Assembly: GCA_021014945.1 (NCBI GenBank)
Contig: MU266398.1
Coordinates: forward strand, 1-64,000
Direction: 5' to 3'
Source: Leucogyrophana mollusca
Taxonomy: Eukaryota > Basidiomycota > Agaricomycetes > Boletales
Length of the DNA: 64,000 nucleotides
Shown: in pieces, positions 23,591 to 35,776 of the stretch
How the letters are laid out: every line of letters starts with the position of its first letter
Numbering within the stretch: the stretch's first letter is position 1
The notes under the pieces: model-generated
Seen by the model: the letters and a program-made list of their open reading frames with translations, nothing else
Database searches by the model: none
Told to the model about the DNA's origin: nothing
Translations under genes and position numbers: made by a program

Positions 23591-25893
23591 ATGGAAGGTT
23601 TCAAGGAACTGGTAAGGTTAGCGGAGAAAGACCCAGATAGAAGTGGAACCAAGGTATGGCAATCTGGGTTCACTGTTTACAGCGCAGCGCTGAGCGAACG
23701 AGGTAGCGACGAGAAGCATTCAAACAAATAATTGACCTTACTCACTCCGACGATTCCTCCCTCAAGTCCTACGCCGCGGCAAATATCCGAACTTTCTTTG
23801 CTGACTTTCCTGACCTCGAGGAGGATGCAATCAATGCGGTCTATGATCTATGCGAAGACCAAGATTCAGTGGTATAATCTTTTCCAGCTGGGTCAATACT
23901 CCCTTTGAATGATATTACTAGGTCCGTATTGATGGGTATAAAGCGATCGTGGAGGTCTCGAGAGTACAGAAGAAATGGGTGAAGAGAAACGCGGACGTGC
24001 TTGTTCAGCTCCTCCAAAGTGGTGAGTTTTGACCATGGCCTTTGCAGATTTCAGTGCTTGCGATCCGCATTCCGGCAGGTCACTTTCAGTGTTGCCCATT
24101 GAGCGCACCGCGCCAAGTGTTTGGTCTAGCCGACAATGTCCCTCTGACCATCATTGTTGCTCCCAGATGAACCGAATGAGGTTATCGTTGTCAAGAAGGC
24201 TCTTTGTGAGCATCTTGATATGGATTCCAGCGTTACCCTCGGGGTTCTTTGCGACCAGGTTGTTCCTCCTGAAGAGAAGATGGAAGAAGAAGAGCAATAT
24301 ATTCGAGATCGCCTACGCTCACTTGTGATAGCCTTTCTTACCGGAGAGGCTCGAAACGCCATTGTACAGAGATACACAGAACCCCCGGGGACGGAGGCTG
24401 AAAACGTCATGGTCGGCGAACTTTTGACTGTAGGTGAACCCCAACAGCAATGGCGTTCGAGTGCTCATAAATAACATGCGCAGGCTATCTCCAGGTTGGG
24501 GACCTCCGACGTGGAAGTTATCGTCAAAGATATACTCCTGTCACTTCCGTGCTACCGACTGAATTCTCCTAGGGGAAGCGAGCTTCTTGACGCCCTCCTC
24601 CAAAAAATAAAGGGACCACTTCGTGAACGGGCCACTGATACAAAGATACTACAAGCTATCGAATTTTACCTGACTTTGGCGGACTTTGTTGCTGTCGAAA
24701 GACGCGTTGCTTCACCGGCTGAGCTGCTACGCTTTTACTGCACTTCTCTCACAGGAAAGCTGGTGCTGCAGAGATTCCCTCGCGAAGGACAAGTTGCCCT
24801 CGTCTCCCACATAGCCGATGCCCTTTCAGCCTGTGGAGACGAAAGCCGCGTTCGACCCCAAGTATGCAGTCCCGACCAGTTTTCCCTTCTACAGAGACAA
24901 GTCGTGGACGCATGTCCCATCCTCTTTGAGGTAAGTAATTTCTCAGCAGACTGTCTCGTTCCTCATACTCGCATCACAGGTTCTATTCGATTCAAAAATG
25001 TACTCCTCAAGGATGTGGCGGACGGTTAAGCTGCTACTGTCCGCCTGCAAAAGCGTAAGTGACCTCTGAATCTGATCTTACAGGCCAAAGTAACTGTTTG
25101 TAGCGCAAAGAGAGGGATCACTGGACCCTACCCTCTCACCTGCTCTCATCAATACGTAAATTTCAATCGCTGTCAGAACAATCGAGCAAAGAGCCCGGCG
25201 ATATTCAAGGTCTCATCAGGGTTCGCAGCGGGCCGCTTTTATCTTTCTCCATTGACGCCAAATGGCTTTTATTCTTTATTTAAGCAGTTATTAGCAGGGC
25301 AAGAAGTTTCTCCTCAAACACCTACATCTTTTACGGCCACCCACAACGTCGGCTTACCGCCTCATCTCCCAAATAAGCCGGCATTTCCGCGGCTTCCGAT
25401 CCGACGACCAGAGATGCCTAGCGCTGCTGTGAAAAGAGAAGGCGGAACACCATCAACGTCTGGCTCTCAAGGAAGGCAACAAAATTCTGGAGTGGCTACA
25501 CCCCCAAAGCGAAACTTCAGCACACCTGAAGAAGCTCCCCAACAAAAGAGAGCAAGAACAGAGTCAAATGGCCCGCGGGAATTCACGCCTTCATTGCTCA
25601 GTCGCATAGCAGGAACTGGACAGACCACGCGATTCATTGGTGATACCCCCCAACAAAGGCCCGCGAATATCCTGCATGTGGACCACCCTTCCAGGGACAC
25701 GTCACCTGAACCTGATAGGCATCCAACGGGCGGATACAGCATCAAGGGTGCTGCGAATGTACTGCGGGATGAGGGGGTCCGACCAGCCGCGCCTAGAACA
25801 TCATCGTTGCTTGATAGGCTGAATAGTGCTGATGTTTCGATGATGAGCGTGGACGATGGCGGTCGGAATAGGAGGCACCGAGGGAAGGCCTGA
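23591..25893 (+). CDS. API5-like helical-repeat protein
   Basis: The gene encodes roughly 600 residues across about nine exons. The N-terminus (M-E-G-F-K-E-L-V-R-L-A-E-K-D) leads into alpha-helical HEAT/ARM-like repeats: Y-A-A-A-N-I-R-T-F-F-A-D-F-P-D-L-E, D-A-I-N-A-V-Y-D-L-C-E-D-Q-D and V-L-V-Q-L-L-Q-S. These match the pattern of apoptosis inhibitor 5 (API5/AAC-11). The middle (24.1-25.1 kb) continues as helices ending near M-W-R-T-V-K-L-L-L-S-A-C. The last exon (about 25252-25893) is Pro/Ser-rich and disordered with basic patches (P-P-K-R-N-F, Q-Q-K-R-A-R) that could act as nuclear localisation signals. In animals API5 is nuclear and linked to survival and mRNA export; the fungal role is not established. 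It lies 185 bp upstream of, and co-oriented with, the homocysteine methyltransferase gene. Confidence 0.82.
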
Positions 25894-26078
25894 TTTTACT
25901 GTAGATTCAAGGGGTACTCCGATAGCATTGTACAGGATCGTTTGATTATTGCTAAAGGACAACGATCAGCCATAACACGAAATGTTGGGTGCGCTGAGGA
26001 TACTAACATAGCGGTATTATGGCGCTCGAAGTTTGCTGCGCAATCACTGAATCATACCCTTGACCCGGCACTCAAATC

Positions 26079-27344
26079 ATGGACCTCAGCGGCGTATACA
26101 AGCTGCCCATAAACTTGTCGGACGGAGGCTTGGCAAGTCATACAGAAGGGAGGGTTATCTATACGTCGAGTTAACATTCTATCAGGGCACGACGCTAGAG
26201 GACATCTTCCACGTCGATCTGAAAAATACCCCTCTCTGGTCTGGACGAGCGATTGCCGATGAACCGGAAACATTAGTGAAAGTGCACCTAGCCTTTCTCC
26301 AAGCTGGGGCTAGAACTCTCCTTACATCAACGTCAGTCAGATAACTCTTGCTCACGGTCTTACGGTCGAGATGTGACATCGCTCGACCCCATCTGCAGGT
26401 ATCAGTCCGCCTATACTACGTTCGAGCGGGCGGGATACTCCCGTGAAGATGCTGCTCAACTCATGCGCAACTCGGTGAAGGTCGCAAAGGAAGCTAGAAA
26501 ACGCTTCTGCTCCGAATGCAAGGACGTCCAGCCAGAGGACATTCACATCGCTCTATCGTTGGGCACCTTCGGTGCAACATTGTCACCTATGCAAGACTTT
26601 GGTGGCATTTATCCACCACCTTATGGCCCGAAGGCCTACTCTCCTACAGAGGAGAACACGAACTCATTTGGTGACAATGAGGAAGGAAGGGAAAGATCTA
26701 TTGAAGCCTTGGCTCAATTCCACGCAGAGAGATTACTCGTCTTCGCAAGTGACCAGGAGACATGGGATTCTATCGATTGTATAGCTTTCGAAACCATCCC
26801 TCTGCTGAGAGAAGTCAAGGCAATCAGGGAAGCTATGAATGTCGTGGCCAGGAGCACGGTGGGTGGGACAATGATAGAATTGAAGCCGTGGTGGATCACC
26901 ATGGTCTTTCCTAACGGTCAATGTCCAGAGAAGCGATGCCTAGGAGGAGCAAGTTTCGGAGTGCCCGAATTAATGCAAGCTGCGCTACAGGAGGATGAAA
27001 ACGAAGCTGCAGAATTCCTCCCCGTTCCGAGCGGCATCGGAATCAATTGCACTGGACTGAAGTTCCTACCTCACTTGCTCTCCGATTTCGAAGAAGCCTT
27101 GAGTAAAATTCCAGCGGGAGAGTCAGCAGAGCCGTGGCTAATCTTACATCCGAATGGCGGAGACGGGTATGACCCTGTTTCGGAGACATGGCGCGAGCCA
27201 AGGGCGGACGTGGCCTGGGCGGAGAGCGTTGCACAGGTCATAAATGGGACGAGAAAAGAAAAATGGGGTGGGATTATTGTGGGAGGATGCTGCAAGTCGG
27301 GGCCCGAAGAAATTCGGGCTTTGCAACTCGCTATAGGTGTTTGA
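26079..27344 (+). CDS. Homocysteine S-methyltransferase
   Basis: Three exons (26079-26132, 26186-26331, 26399-27344) give 381 residues. The first intron begins with GC (GC-AG type). Removing it rebuilds L-S-D-G-G-L-G-T-T-L-E, the strictly conserved start of this Zn-dependent barrel family. Other landmarks are T-L-L-T-S-T-Y-Q, S-L-G-T-F-G-A-T-L, the Zn ligand region G-I-N-C-T-G near residue 290 and the C-terminal G-G-C-C-K-S-G-P-E-E-I, where the two Cys bind zinc. The enzyme transfers a methyl group, usually from S-methylmethionine or S-adenosylmethionine, to homocysteine to form methionine in the cytosol. All zinc ligands are present, so it looks functional. Confidence 0.93.
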
Positions 27345-27715
27345 TAGGCCAAGGACAATCTATCGCATATGTTGGTTACAAGTTTATTGTCGATTCTTGC
27401 ATTTCGTGGGCTGTTGTCTCTGTTGATACAATGATAAGTGTGATTTCATGTTGTGGCGTGGGAAGTGGACGGCTTTCACCGAGCGGACTCTGGACGTACT
27501 ACCTCCCGAGAACTCTGTAGCAGCAGAAGCAAGAGATCCGGAAAACCCTGCCAACGTCGTTGCAAGTCGACGTACAGCTCAAAACAGCGCCAACGGTACG
27601 TTTCGCCTGATTCATACTTTCTCTCTGGTGAAAAAATGGTGGAAATCGACCGTCGCGTTGAATGGATGCAAAGGAGGTGTTGCAGATGTTAACTGCTTGA
27701 TCTGCCAGGTCCGCC
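27345..27715. promoter_or_regulatory. Upstream region of RPSA, possible 5' UTR intron
   Basis: This 370 bp gap must contain the promoter of the ribosomal protein gene. A GTACGT at 27596 and a pyrimidine-preceded CAG at 27706-27708, just before the start codon at 27716, could delimit a leader intron of about 113 nt. That is a common arrangement in fungal ribosomal protein genes but unproven here. Confidence 0.35.
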
Positions 27716-28719
27716 ATGTCGTCAAAACTTCCCTCCGTCCTCAGCGCAACCGATGAGGAGATCCAGCTCTTGCTGGCCGCACAATGCCACATCGGCACGA
27801 AAAACTGCGACAAGCAGATGGAGCCTTATGTCTGGAAGAGAAGGGTGGACGGTTAGTGCTGTCGCAGGTCAGACGCGCCGAGGAGTCTTGATTTGTGTCT
27901 GCAACGACAGGTATCCACATTCTCAACATTGGAAAAACCTGGGAGAAACTCGTCTTTGCCGCTCGTGTCATCGCTGCCGTAGAGAACCCCAACGATGTTT
28001 GCGTCATCTCCGCACGCCCCTACGGCCACCGCGCGGTCTTGAAATTCGCTGCCAACACTGGTGCCCAGGCTATTGCTGGCCGTTTCACTCCCGGTAGCTT
28101 CACCAACTACATCACCCGCTCGTTCAAGGAGCCCCGCCTCATCATCGTTACCGACCCTCGCGTCGATCACCAAGCTATCCGGGAAGCCTCGTACGTTAAC
28201 ATCCCCGTCATCGCCCTTTGCGACACCGACGCGCCCCTCAAATTCGTCGACGTCGCTATCCCCACCAACAACAAGACCCGCCATTCAATTGGTCTCATCT
28301 GGTGGCTGCTGGCCCGTGAGGTCCTCCGCCTCCGGGGCACAATCCCCCGTACTGCCGACGGCTGGAATGTCATGGTTGACATGTTCTTCTATCGTGACCC
28401 TGAAGAAGTTGAGAGGCAGCAACAAGAGGAGGCTCAGGCCAAGCTTGCTGCTGCTGAGCCCGAGGCTACTGGTGGATTGTCGGAGTGGGACGTTACTTCC
28501 GCTCCTCAGGCAGGCTCTATCAACCCCGCCTTGGTTGCTCAGGATGGTGGTACGTGCCACCTTTGTTTTTTCCCTCTTATCATTTGGTTTGACATTTGAT
28601 ATCAAGGTGCTCTCGATTGGTCTGCCGAGGCCGCACCAGGGACAACCGACTGGTCAGCAGAGCCCACTGGCGCTGGTGGATGGGGAGCACAAGAGCCCGC
28701 TGCAAGCGGGTGGGATTGA
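27716..28719 (+). CDS. RPS0: 40S ribosomal protein SA (uS2)
   Basis: Exons 27716-27851, 27911-28549 and 28607-28719 encode 295 residues. Landmarks of eukaryotic uS2 are complete: [54 protein letters not shown] and [16 protein letters not shown]. The C-terminus has the D-W-S-A-E-type repeats ([16 protein letters not shown]) seen in the acidic tail of the SA protein. It is a structural component of the small subunit needed for 40S maturation. The middle exon is strongly C-biased at third positions, consistent with high expression. A copy of its 3' flank has been carried along in the tandem duplication that starts at about 28763. Confidence 0.97.
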
Positions 28720-29950
28720 TAATGACCAGATTTCGTCTCGATGCTCATGCTTTTTGCCTTTACCTTTTCATCCTCACCTAAACACGCAAAATATGACATC
28801 ATGACCCGTACAAGCTTTTCAATGCATCTCTGAGCCATTCCGTCGAATCTTACGGGCCTCGTGATTTTCGCGGGCTATATGTATCAAGTTCACCATCATC
28901 CTGGATAGCAAACTCACCAGCCAGGAGTGGAATGGGCGCCGTATTTCTGTGCGTTGGATGCACTCCGACTCCTGAGATTCTCAGTGTTATTTGGGAAATC
29001 AGCTGGCGCATGGCGCTGGTGCATTGACAGCACTGCTGGAATCGTTAATTCACAACAAATGGCTATCAAGCCCCTCGGTGCAGTGTCCTATTGGCGCGAC
29101 CCCGGTATTAGGTGCAGAGTGGTGCAGAAGCAAGGACGACACATAGATAAGTTCAGCAACTTGCCAAGTAGTGAACAAAAAATTGAAGAGACTGGTCTCA
29201 GCAAGTGCTATTACAAATTGCATGATTGCATGTAGCTCTCGCTACTATCTATGAGACCATCATAACCTTTTGTTCAAGACGCAAAGCATAGTGCTGCTAG
29301 CGAAACCGAAGCTCCAAAAGTTCTTCGACGCCACACAAAAGATGTCCCTTCCATGTGAACAACGAGTGAATAAGTGATAAGGAGTTGGCAGCGAGCGGAA
29401 ATTACAAGGTTCACCATGCATTTACCAGGAGGCTCGGAAGATGCCGGAGGAGATTCGTTTGGGACCATCCTGATGCCAATCCGCTCCTGCAACGTACACC
29501 CAGTCGCGGTCAACATTGTCGACCTGGAAACACCGTTGTCCTGAACGTTTATTGTTCTTTCGTTGCACCTCAAAGACGTGGGCATGACGATCAACTCGCG
29601 TCCCATTGACTGGTTTTGTTCACAAATGGGAACTTAACAGCTTTGACAGCAAGGCAGCCGTACCGCCATGAATAGGTGCAGTGCTTGTGGGTCCCAGTTT
29701 GGTCGCAGCTGACCTCGGTTAGTACTTGTTATCTTTCACCTTGTTTGCGTCAAGAGCCACAAGTTCTCGTCCGATGTGCGTTGCATAGCCATCCCTTACC
29801 ACACAGGAAATACTACAGACCCTGAGACGTTATTCGGAACGAAATATAAATCGATGCGCCTGGTTATCGCCCAAGAGTTTACCTCTACATCAGCTTCTAG
29901 GACTGCATATCTTGACATCCCTCTACCTTGGGCACCCCTCGTCTACATCA
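28720..29950. promoter_or_regulatory. RPSA 3' flank and upstream region of kinase gene 1
   Basis: This holds no supported gene. It is the non-coding leader part of duplication unit 1. A TATAAAT at 29845-29851 lies 106 bp before the kinase start codon and is conserved in unit 2 at 33443-33449. Confidence 0.6.
29845..29851 (+). promoter_or_regulatory. TATA-like box of kinase gene 1
   Basis: TATAAAT, 106 bp upstream of the ATG at 29951. The same string and spacing recur upstream of the second copy. Confidence 0.5.
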
Positions 29951-32169
29951 ATGGCCACACATTATTGCGGTCACTGTCAGAAAAGCGGACCGGGGAACCT
30001 ATTCCTTCACAACGCGAAGTTCCATCCTACTGAAGATCTCATCAGGCGCTACACCCCCCAGCCCAGACCGCGTCCGAAGATCTCTCGTGCACCCGCTAAC
30101 TCTAGCGCATCGCAACTAGTTCCAAGCAGCACTTTTGATATCTGGCGCTTCAACAATCCGTCATTGTCAACGGCTCAGATCAGCACCGACGACATTGTCA
30201 ATGTCCGTAATCATCGAACCGATACACCTGCGACATCATCCAAAACGCTTCGGCATGCAAAGAAGTTTGGTGTCTTGGAACTTGTCTACGCTTTTCGGGG
30301 CCTGTCCGATGCGGATCGCGCTACCTGTGACGATTTAGTTCGGCGCATACCCATCTTTCCTGCAAGTATCTTTCACTAACTGATCAATCAACTATGACGC
30401 GTCTAACCTTATCACACTACTCAGAGCCTCGCTGCATACACTTTTACACACCTCAAATGTTGCACGAATAATCTCAGGTAAAATGCCTCAATTGCCCGTA
30501 ACATCACATATTCATCACCTACACATCAGCCTTCTCGTCGTTCTGTCTACCAGTGTAACCGAATGGGCCTCGCAAGGAAAACTGTGGTGTCTTTTGAATC
30601 ACAGAGAGATTAAGGAAACTCTGCTAGGGATTCTAAAGCAGGTCGGTTTACGCCTTCTGATAATCAGACCCTCTGAAAATACTACTACTGCATTTAGACT
30701 GAAGTTGAGCGGCATATTTGCAACACGAGCCTCGGGACAAGTTCTGGCGGGGCTGCGTTAGATATTGCTTACGTCGGGGCCCTCGTGGCCGAAATCGCAA
30801 CTCATGCTGAGACGGCTCGGGATATTTTCGCTTTGAGGGGCGAAGCAGCCCAAACGATGGTCGATCTCTTGCAGGCCGTATGCCCTTTTAATTATTTGCT
30901 TTTGACCTACCATTTGACAGCATTTCTAGCTCACGGATGCAAATGTGGATGAGCTAGATGAATGGTACCGACGACGTTTCCTGGACGCCCTCATCCGTCT
31001 CTCGCGGAAGTCTGGTCTTTACCCGGAGAGCCTGGTATTGACAAATTTAGCTATATTGAGCAAGGAACCTCTATATTCCGGGGGTTATGGAGCAGTATAC
31101 AAAGCAAGCATACAGAACCGCCTGGCCGCCCTCAAGGTACTCAAGGTGGGCAACCAAGAGCCGATGGAAATTCTGAAGGTGCGACTTCCACATCTACTGC
31201 GCCATTATCTATCTTGAATGTATGGAGACGAAAAGGCATTCGCACATGAGGCCATCGTTTGGCGGCATCTCCGTCATCCCAACTGCCTCCCTTTCTACGG
31301 CGTGTACCGTGCAGGCGGGGACAATTGCTTGGTGTCTCCTTGGATGGAAAACTCGTCGCTCGACCAATATCTTCTCACACATCCTGCAGCCAATAGAATG
31401 TCCCTTGTGCGTGAGCTCCCATGACATCTAACCTAGCTCATGCGTGCTCTTCCAGCTATTGGACATCGCCAGGGGTCTTGAGTACTTGCATAACTCGCAA
31501 CCGACCGTTGTTCATGGTGACCTTAAGGCCGTGAGTCCCCCCGTTCACGAGGTGTCACGAGTCTCAAGTTTTGTTTATTACAGGCTAATGTCTTGATAAC
31601 CGCCTCGGGACGAGCTTGCTTGGCTGATTTCGGGTTTTCCATGACTAGCGTCTCGAAAGCCGTCCTTCCCACTTCGACAGAGCTTCGAGGGAAGGGGACG
31701 TTAAATTACTGCGCGCCAGAACTACTAGGGACGAACCATTTCGCTATCATGGCACTAGACCAACGTCGGTGTGACATGTACTCATTCGGGTGTATCTGCT
31801 ACGAGGTACGTTGACATCCAATCACGCCGCGAGCTGTGCTTGTAGTGACGTGGACTGCAGACTTACACTGGCACCCACCCTTTCGCCGATACGCCCGACA
31901 CTTATCAGCAGAAGTTGATCGGCAAAACGCCCCCGCGTCCATCTGGAGAGGAATATGTGATAAGAGGATTGGACGACAAGTTATGGGATTTCATCATGAA
32001 CCTCTGGAGCAGGAACCCGGAGGCGCGTGCTACCGCAGATCAGGCGGTGTCATGGCTGCTACAAAGAAGTGGTGCTACCGAGCAGCCATATGACGGGGCG
32101 TGGGATGTTGAGTTCATAGCTGATCTGACTACCCCAACGGCTGGGTATCCTTTCGTTTCCGCCCCATGA
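29951..32169 (+). CDS. Zinc-finger-plus-kinase protein, copy 1 (HGD variant)
   Basis: Nine exons (first 29951-30361, last 31861-32169) join into 593 residues. The N-terminus has a C2H2-like knuckle, Y-C-G-H-C-Q-K with H-N-A-K-F-H (C-x2-C-x10-H-x4-H). A Pro-rich linker and a helical middle follow, and a protein kinase domain starts at about residue 290. Kinase motifs: Gly loop G-G-Y-G-A-V-Y-K-A, Lys in A-A-L-K-V-L-K, V-V-H-G-D-L-K-A-A-N-V-L, A-D-F-G-F-S, Y-C-A-P-E and D-M-Y-S-F-G-C. The set resembles TKL/Ser-Thr kinases of Agaricomycetes. The catalytic-loop HRD Arg is replaced by Gly (HGD) while the Asp is kept, so activity may be altered but not necessarily lost. The intron at 30362-30424 uses a GC donor; without it the frame stops. 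Substrate and role are unknown. Confidence 0.85.
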
Positions 32170-33558
32170 TATATCGTATACTTGTAGCATCAATGTTAAC
32201 TCAGTGGACCCTACTTTACATCCTAGTTACACGAGGAAGGCAACCCGTAGTGTACTATACCCACCACGACACCCTGGTATATTAGGCAATCGCTATCGCG
32301 TTCTTGAGTCGATCTTGTGCATTTCACGGGTGAGACTTGAAGCTCCCAGCCGAAAGTCGCTAGAGCGTGAGCCTCCTAAAATCGACCGATATCGGGGTTC
32401 CCTTTTCATCCTCACCTAAACATGCAACGTATGACACGACGTGTCTGAGCTTGTCAATACATCTCTCTGAGCCATTCTATCCACTCTTGCGCTATCTTGC
32501 GGGCCTCGTGATTCTGGCGGGTTGTATGTACAAAGTTTCACGTTACCCTGGATAGCAAACTCATGGCAGTCCAGGAGTCGAGCAGTCGCCCTTCTATGTG
32601 TTGGGTACTGACGTTCTAAGAATCCCAGTATCATTCAGGAAATCCCCCGGCGCTTGAGCACTGGTGCATCGATAGCGCTGCTAGAGCCGTCAATTCACAA
32701 TAAACAGCTACCAAACCCTCGGTGCTTTGGCCTTTTGGCGGGACTTTACCATTGGGTACAGTGGTGCCAAGTCGTGGACAAAAGATTGAGTTGGCAAGTG
32801 GTATCACAAATCGCGTGATTGTAACTTTCATCACTCTGTGTCAAGAAGACTGTCATAGCCCATTTGCTGAGACAGAAAGCATATTGTTGCTAGCGAAAGC
32901 GAAGTTCCAAAGAATCTATCTACGCCAGACAAAAAACGACCTTTCCATGTGAAGAACAACAAGCGAAAGAATATGATAAGGGGTTGGCGGTGAGTAGAAA
33001 CAAAAAGCCAAAGTTCACCAATACTGATGAAGACACCCGGGAGATGCCGGAATTGTGGGCCTTTGTGGGCACCTTCTGACTCGGATGCCCAACTCACGTA
33101 CATAGAGTCGCAGTCAATTGTCGACCTGGAAACATTGTGTCCCAAACACTTATTGTTTTTACATTGTATCCCAGAGACGTCATGGCGATCCACCTACATT
33201 CCATACGCTTGCATCTGCCATGAAGAGGCACAGTGCTTGTGGGTCCTAGTTTGGTCTCCCAGCTGGCCTCGGGACATCCGTTGTCTGTCACCTTATTTGC
33301 GTCAAGAGCTGTCAAGAACCATGAATTTCCGTTTGACGTGCGTTCTAGCTTCGTCTTTTAGGCATGATGTGTGCGTTGCAGAGCCGTCTCACCACATGTG
33401 AGGTGCGGGCGCTTAGACATTGTTGAGGCGCACCGAACGAAATATAAATTGAGCTGCCTGGTTATGATTCAAGAGTTGACCGTTTATCTCTGGATCAACT
33501 TCCAAGACTGCATATTTTGACAGCTCACCACCTTTGGGACACCCTTCACCTGACGTCA
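32170..33558. promoter_or_regulatory. Spacer and upstream region of kinase gene 2
   Basis: The first 230 bp are unique to unit 1's tail. From about 32401 the sequence repeats the leader of unit 1, including the RPSA 3'-flank relic. No gene is supported here; the frames at 32831-33401 are on the repeat and lack motifs. Confidence 0.6.
33443..33449 (+). promoter_or_regulatory. TATA-like box of kinase gene 2
   Basis: TATAAAT, 116 bp upstream of the ATG at 33559, matching the element of copy 1. Confidence 0.5.
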
Positions 33559-35776
33559 ATGGCCACACATTATTGTGGTCACTGTCGGAGGAGCGGACCG
33601 GGGAGCCTACACCTTCACAACGTAAGATTCCACCCCACTGAAGATCTCATCAGGCGCTACGCCCCCCAGCCTCAACCGCGTCCGAAGAACCGTCGTGCAC
33701 CAGCTAACTCTGGAGCTTCGCAGCCAGCTCCCGGCAGCACTTTTGATATCTGGCGTCTGAACAATCCATCGTTGTCAGCGGCTCAGGTCAGCGCCGACGA
33801 CATTGCTGATGACCGTAATCGTCGAACCGATGCACCTGGGGCGTTAACCAAAGCGCTTCGGCATGCAAAGAAGTTTGATGTCTTGGACCTTGTCTACGCT
33901 TTTCGGGGCCTGTCCGATGCGGATCGCGCTACCTGTGACGATTTAGTTCGGCGCATACCCATCTTTCCTGCAAGTATCTTTCACTAACTGATCAATCAAC
34001 TATAACGTGTCTAACCTTGTCACACTACTCAGAGCCTCGCTGCCTACACTTTTACACACCTCAAATGTTGCACGAATAATCTCAGGTAAATGCCTCAATT
34101 GCCCGTAACATCACATATTCATCATCTACACATCAGCCTTCTCGTCGTTCTGTCTACCAGTGTAACCGAATGGGCCTCGCAAGGAAAACTGTGGTGCCTT
34201 TTGAATCACAAGGATATCAAGGAGAGTCTACTGGGGATGCTGAAGCAGGTTGGTTCACGCCTTCTGATAAAAAGATCCTTTGAAAATGCTACTACTGCGT
34301 CTAGACTGAAGTCGAGCAGCATGTTTGCAACACGAGCCTCGGAACAAGTTCTGGCGGGGCTGCGTTAGATATTGCTTACGTCGGGGCCCTCGTGGCCGAG
34401 ATGGCAACTCGTGCCAAGAAGGCTCAGGATATTTTCGCTTTGAGGGGCGAAGCAGCCCAAACGATGGTCGATCTCCTGCAGGCCGTATGCCCTTTTAGTC
34501 ATTGCTTTTGACTTACCATTTGACAGCATTTCTAGCTCACGGACGCAAATACGGATGAGCTAGATGAATGGTATCGACGGCGTTTCCTGGACGCCCTCAT
34601 CCGTCTCTCTCGGAAGTCTGGACTTTATCCGGAGAGCCTTGTATTGACAAATTCAAGTAACCTGAGCGAAGAGCCTCCGCAAGGTGGGGTTTTTGGGAAA
34701 GTGTACAAAGCCAGCATGCATGACCGCCTGGTTGCCGCCAAGGAACTAAAGACGGGCAGCCAAAAGCCGATGGAAATTTTGAAGGTGCGACTTTTACCTT
34801 TTTCTGCGTCACTACCCATGCTGAATGTATGAGGCGAAAAGGCTTTCGCACATGAGGCCATCGTTTGGCGGCATCTCCGTCATCCCAACTGTCTCCCTTT
34901 CTACGGCGTGTACCGTGCAGGTGGGATCAATTACATGGTCTCGCCATGGATGGAAAACTCGTCGCTCCACGAATACCTTAAGGTACACCCTTCGGCAAAT
35001 AAAATGTCCCTTGTGCGTGAGCCCCTATGACATCTAACCTAGCTCATGCGTGCTCTTCCAGCTATTGGACATAGCCAGGGGTCTTGAGTACTTGCATAAC
35101 TCGCAACCGACCGTTGTTCATCGTGACCTCAAGCCCGTGAGTGGCCTCTGTTCACGAGGTGTCACGAGTCTCAAGTTTTGTTTATTACAGACTAATGTCT
35201 TAATAACCGCCTCTGGACGAGCTTGCTTAGCTGATTTCGGGCTTTCCATGACCAGCGTCTCGAAGGCTGTCCTTCCCACTTCGACGGAACTTCGTGGTGG
35301 GGGGACATTGAATTACTGCGCGCCAGAATTACTAGGGACGAACCACTTCGCTATCATGGCACTGGACCAACGTCGGTGTGACATGTACTCGTTTGGGTGT
35401 ATCTGCTACGAGGTACGTTGACATCCAATCACGCTGTGAATATTGCTGGTGGTGACGCGAACTGTAGGTTTACACTGGCATACAGCCTTTCGCGAACGTG
35501 CCTGACGCTTATCTGCAAAAGTGTCTCGGCCACACGCCTCCACGTCCACCTGGGGAGGAATGTGTGATGAGAGGATTGGACGACAAGTTATGGGATTTCA
35601 TTATGAACCTCTGTAGTATGAATCCGGAGGCGCGTGCTACTGCGGATCAGGCGGTGTCGTGGCTGCTACAAAGGAGTGGTGCTATCGAGCAGCCATCTGA
35701 CGAGGCGTGGGATATTGGGTTCATTGCTGATCTGACTACCCCGACGGCTGGGTATCCTTTCATTTCTGCCGTCTGA
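33559..35776 (+). CDS. Zinc-finger-plus-kinase protein, copy 2 (canonical HRD)
   Basis: This is the paralogue of the preceding gene with the same exon plan and about the same length. The N-terminal C2H2-like knuckle is conserved (Y-C-G-H-C-R-R, H-N-V-R-F-H). Kinase motifs are Gly loop G-G-V-F-G-K-V-Y-K-A, Lys in V-A-A-K-E-L-K, V-V-H-R-D-L-K-P-T-N-V-L, A-D-F-G-L-S, Y-C-A-P-E and D-M-Y-S-F-G-C. The catalytic HRD is intact, unlike in copy 1, and the Gly loop and Lys neighbourhood also differ. The GC-AG intron (33970-34032) is kept at the same place and length (63 nt). The tail after the kinase (T-T-P-T-A-G-Y-P-F) is shared by both. It is probably an active Ser/Thr kinase with an unknown target. 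Divergence is highest around the Gly loop and in the zinc-knuckle linker. Confidence 0.87.

Noticed and set aside
27853..28284. Minus-strand frame of 143 codons opposite RPSA
   Set aside because: Shadow of a highly conserved, codon-biased ribosomal protein exon.
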